Assembly: GCA_963840975.1 (NCBI GenBank)
Contig: CAWJBC010000002.1
Coordinates: 62,001-126,000 of the forward strand
Direction: 5' to 3'
DNA from: JAADJA01 sp963840975
GTDB lineage: Bacteria; Bacteroidota; Bacteroidia; Bacteroidales; JAADJA01
DNA length: 64,000 nucleotides
Position numbers and translations under genes: made by a program. Below, one piece after another: positions 62,080-64,000 of this stretch (positions within the stretch are counted from its first letter, which is position 1; each line of letters starts with the position of its first letter). The notes under the pieces were generated by a model that was given only the letters and a program-made list of their open reading frames with translations, searched no databases and was not told the DNA's origin.

Positions 62080-64000
62080 TTATTTATTCCAAAAGGCACC
62101 CTCAAATTTAAGGCAAAATTTCTCCCCGGGTCGTACATGTTTACTTCTTTCAGGGTGGATAAATGATCTATGTACTTCTTGATCCAGCAGATTATTCACA
62201 CTAATTCCGATCGAAACAAGCTGGTTACCCAGCCTTAATTGTCCACCGAGACTAAAATCAAGCAAAGTATAGCCATCGGACACCATTTCATCAGGAGCAG
62301 CGTTGTTCTGGTCGAATGCAGTGTTGCTGAGAATGGAAACAAAAGCCTTATGCAGAAACGCCAGGCTTTCTCTTTCAGCTCTGATTTCAAATCTTAATTT
62401 ATTTGCAGGGATAAATGGAAGATAATCACCGTTTTTTTGTTTGCCGATTACCGAAGCAAAAGTCGTTTCAAAATGCAGCCATTTAATGGGTTCAGGATGA
62501 ATATGTAATCCGGCTTCACCACCATACAAAGCAGCATCATTTTGCATATACTTATAAATATTCATTCCTTCAATGGTTGTATCTCCTGTCGGTGAAATAA
62601 AAATATAATGCTGAATACTGTTATAAAATCCTGCAATGTCAAAGGAAAAATTCGTTTTATGATAATGGATATTTAAATCCCCTTCAAGAGAGTTTTCAGG
62701 AACAAGATACTGGTCACCAATTTCATAACGGGTTTCGTGCGGTCCGTTTGAGGTTAGTTCTGCAAGGTTGGGTGTGCGATATGCAGACGCAAAATTGGCT
62801 CTAAAAAGGAGTACTTCTGACAATTTATAAGTAGCACCAATTGAACCGCTGAAACTCCCATAGTCTTTTTCCAGAGGTAAACGATAAGCAATGTTATCAG
62901 GCAAACCAACTGCCTGTGTTGAAATAGTTTTGTAATCGTAACGAATTCCAGCCTGCAGTTTCAGCCTGGTAAACAAAGAATGTTGCACCATCCCAAATGC
63001 TGAATAATTATTGGTTGCAGCATCAGGGAGCAATATCGTTTCCCGGTTATTAAGATTGGTATTCGTCTGGTTGAATCCCTGGAAACCAAAGATGTATTCC
63101 GAATTTTCACCTGTGGGCAAATGCAGCCGGGTCTCATAGGTAAGGGTACCAAGTCTCATTTGAATTTCAAACACATTTGGTTCTCCAAAATGAATAAGCT
63201 CAGTGTTTTGGAAAGCTGAATTCACTTCAAGCCTTAATTTATTGAAATAGATTTTATTTTGCGATGAGATAAGATGTGTATTCAACTGCTGATAATAAAG
63301 TTCATTCGCTCTGCCTCTTTCGGTTATCTTTTCAATTGCTTCATCCTCCACCAGGCCAAGTTTCTGCTGGTTATAATCATAATAAAGCCTAAAAGTCCCT
63401 GATTTTGCAGTAAATCCAGCATTTGTCTTTACCGACCATTCATTAAACCTTGAATTGGGAACAAAATCACCACCACCCTGAAGAAAATCGGCATTGGTTT
63501 TTTGTCCTGCCCTGATGCCTCCAAAGAATTTCTTTGAAGCACCTTTAATCCCAAAATTGTTGGTCATGCCCAACGTGTTTGAAAACAATTGCATGTTGTA
63601 ATCTCCTGCAATGCTTCCCACCGATGCAGGCTTTTCTTTTATAAAATTGATAACCCCACCGATAGCATCCGACCCATAAATAAGTGAAGACGGGCCTTTG
63701 ATGATTTCAACATCTTCAATTCCAAATTCATCTATTCCCAAAGGATGATGACTCGAATATTGATAATTTTCAAACCTGACACCATTATTCAGCACGAGGA
63801 TGTCATTCATCGAAAGTCCTCTTATGACAGGTTTTGAAACTCCCGGCCCCTTTGAAATCATATCAACACCAGGTACTTTGGTCAACATTTCCATAAAATT
63901 AGGCGTGTTTTTAATTTCGAGGGTATTCAATTTCAGGATATCAATTTTAACTGCATTCTCATGTTGAGTGGAGCTATATCCTCCTGAAATCACAATTTGT
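62080..64000 (-). CDS. TonB-dependent outer-membrane receptor (5' partial)
   Basis: The frame is open to the window end; upstream codons read QIV before VISGGYSSTQHENAVKIDIL, so the N-terminus and signal lie outside. The plug domain is FMEMLTKVPGVDMISKGPGV, VIRGLSMNDILVLNNGVRFE, DVEIIKGPSSLIYGSDAIGG; the barrel runs to the end (YEIGDQYLVPENSLEGDLNI; GISVNNLLDQEVHRSF; LKFEGAFWNK). Plug and barrel resemble siderophore/heme/cobalamin-type receptors (HxxPLG-type loop SSHHPLGIDEFG) rather than SusC. Ligand unknown. Upstream partner genes are outside the window. Confidence 0.92.
   Translation of the reverse strand, partial: QIVISGGYSSTQHENAVKIDILKLNTLEIKNTPNFMEMLTKVPGVDMISKGPGVSKPVIRGLSMNDILVLNNGVRFENYQYSSHHPLGIDEFGIEDVEIIKGPSSLIYGSDAIGGVINFIKEKPASVGSIAGDYNMQLFSNTLGMTNNFGIKGASKKFFGGIRAGQKTNADFLQGGGDFVPNSRFNEWSVKTNAGFTAKSGTFRLYYDYNQQKLGLVEDEAIEKITERGRANELYYQQLNTHLISSQNKIYFNKLRLEVNSAFQNTELIHFGEPNVFEIQMRLGTLTYETRLHLPTGENSEYIFGFQGFNQTNTNLNNRETILLPDAATNNYSAFGMVQHSLFTRLKLQAGIRYDYKTISTQAVGLPDNIAYRLPLEKDYGSFSGSIGATYKLSEVLLFRANFASAYRTPNLAELTSNGPHETRYEIGDQYLVPENSLEGDLNIHYHKTNFSFDIAGFYNSIQHYIFISPTGDTTIEGMNIYKYMQNDAALYGGEAGLHIHPEPIKWLHFETTFASVIGKQKNGDYLPFIPANKLRFEIRAERESLAFLHKAFVSILSNTAFDQNNAAPDEMVSDGYTLLDFSLGGQLRLGNQLVSIGISVNNLLDQEVHRSFIHPERSKHVRPGEKFCLKFEGAFWNK

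Noticed and set aside
1..64000. CRISPR arrays, rRNA genes, complete insertion sequences or prophage modules
   Set aside because: I looked for these on both strands and saw no regular spacers, conserved rRNA segments, transposases or phage structural genes.

Overview
The window reads as a Bacteroidota chromosome, most likely an anaerobic Bacteroidales-type organism. The evidence is AT-rich DNA, TonB-dependent receptors with carboxypeptidase-regulatory N-termini, several secreted proteins with C-terminal type IX secretion (T9SS) sorting domains, lipoproteins, and promoters of the Bacteroidota type (TTTG or TTG, about 17-21 nt, TAnnTTTG). Pyruvate:ferredoxin oxidoreductase, methylglyoxal synthase and a MeaB-type GTPase fit a fermentative or propionate-type metabolism. 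These lineage and lifestyle statements are inferences. There is no rRNA, phage structural module or CRISPR array in the window.

Layout. 1-9.9 kb: a GH92 mannosidase (start cut by the window edge), CutC, a secreted PCMD-like protein, a TonB-dependent receptor and a C10 cysteine protease, closed by a strong bidirectional terminator. 9.9-16.9 kb: a dihydroorotate-dehydrogenase-like protein divergent from nifJ, then a nitrilase/SRPBCC pair and a frameshifted membrane protein. 17.0-17.5 kb: a heavily decayed gene not visible as an intact reading frame. 17.8-24 kb: recQ, an OmpH-like protein, a DUF4296 lipoprotein, a lipoprotein and a large TPR protein. 24-30 kb: a secreted redoxin whose CxxC motif has an in-frame TGA at the first cysteine, deoC, a nested palindromic repeat, a glutamine synthetase-family enzyme, TerC and MeaB. 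30.1-31.5 kb: tRNA-Lys(CTT) with terminators, a duplicated tRNA 3' end and mgsA. 31.5-42.3 kb: a metallophosphoesterase, a frameshifted T9SS protein, an M3 peptidase, a frameshifted TonB receptor, and a DUF4143-type ATPase behind a duplicated inverted-repeat operator. 42.4-49.1 kb: a glycan cluster (two GH29 fucosidases and a frameshifted GH3) enclosing an RNA methyltransferase and an amber-interrupted ORF6N gene. 49.2-52.2 kb: two heme-motif lipoproteins and a DUF5777 barrel. 52.5-55.7 kb: a single-chain type ISP/IIG restriction-modification enzyme. 55.7-61.4 kb: DUF2892, YceI, an OB-fold protein, a LytTR two-component system and a broken second YceI. 61.5-64 kb: a MORN-repeat lipoprotein and a TonB receptor cut by the window end.

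Main points for follow-up. (1) The redoxin at 24.0-24.8 kb has TGA exactly at the first Cys of CxxC, followed by a perfect 8-bp stem-loop, so it is a candidate selenoprotein (UxxC). The sceptical reading is a nonsense substitution. (2) Seven frame breaks in six genes all have the same sign (one extra base), which looks like assembly insertion error and should temper pseudogene calls. (3) A 19-bp palindrome precedes the YceI/two-component operon, and duplicated inverted repeats precede the ATPase gene. (4) A nested ~187-bp palindromic element lies between deoC and the glutamine synthetase-family gene.
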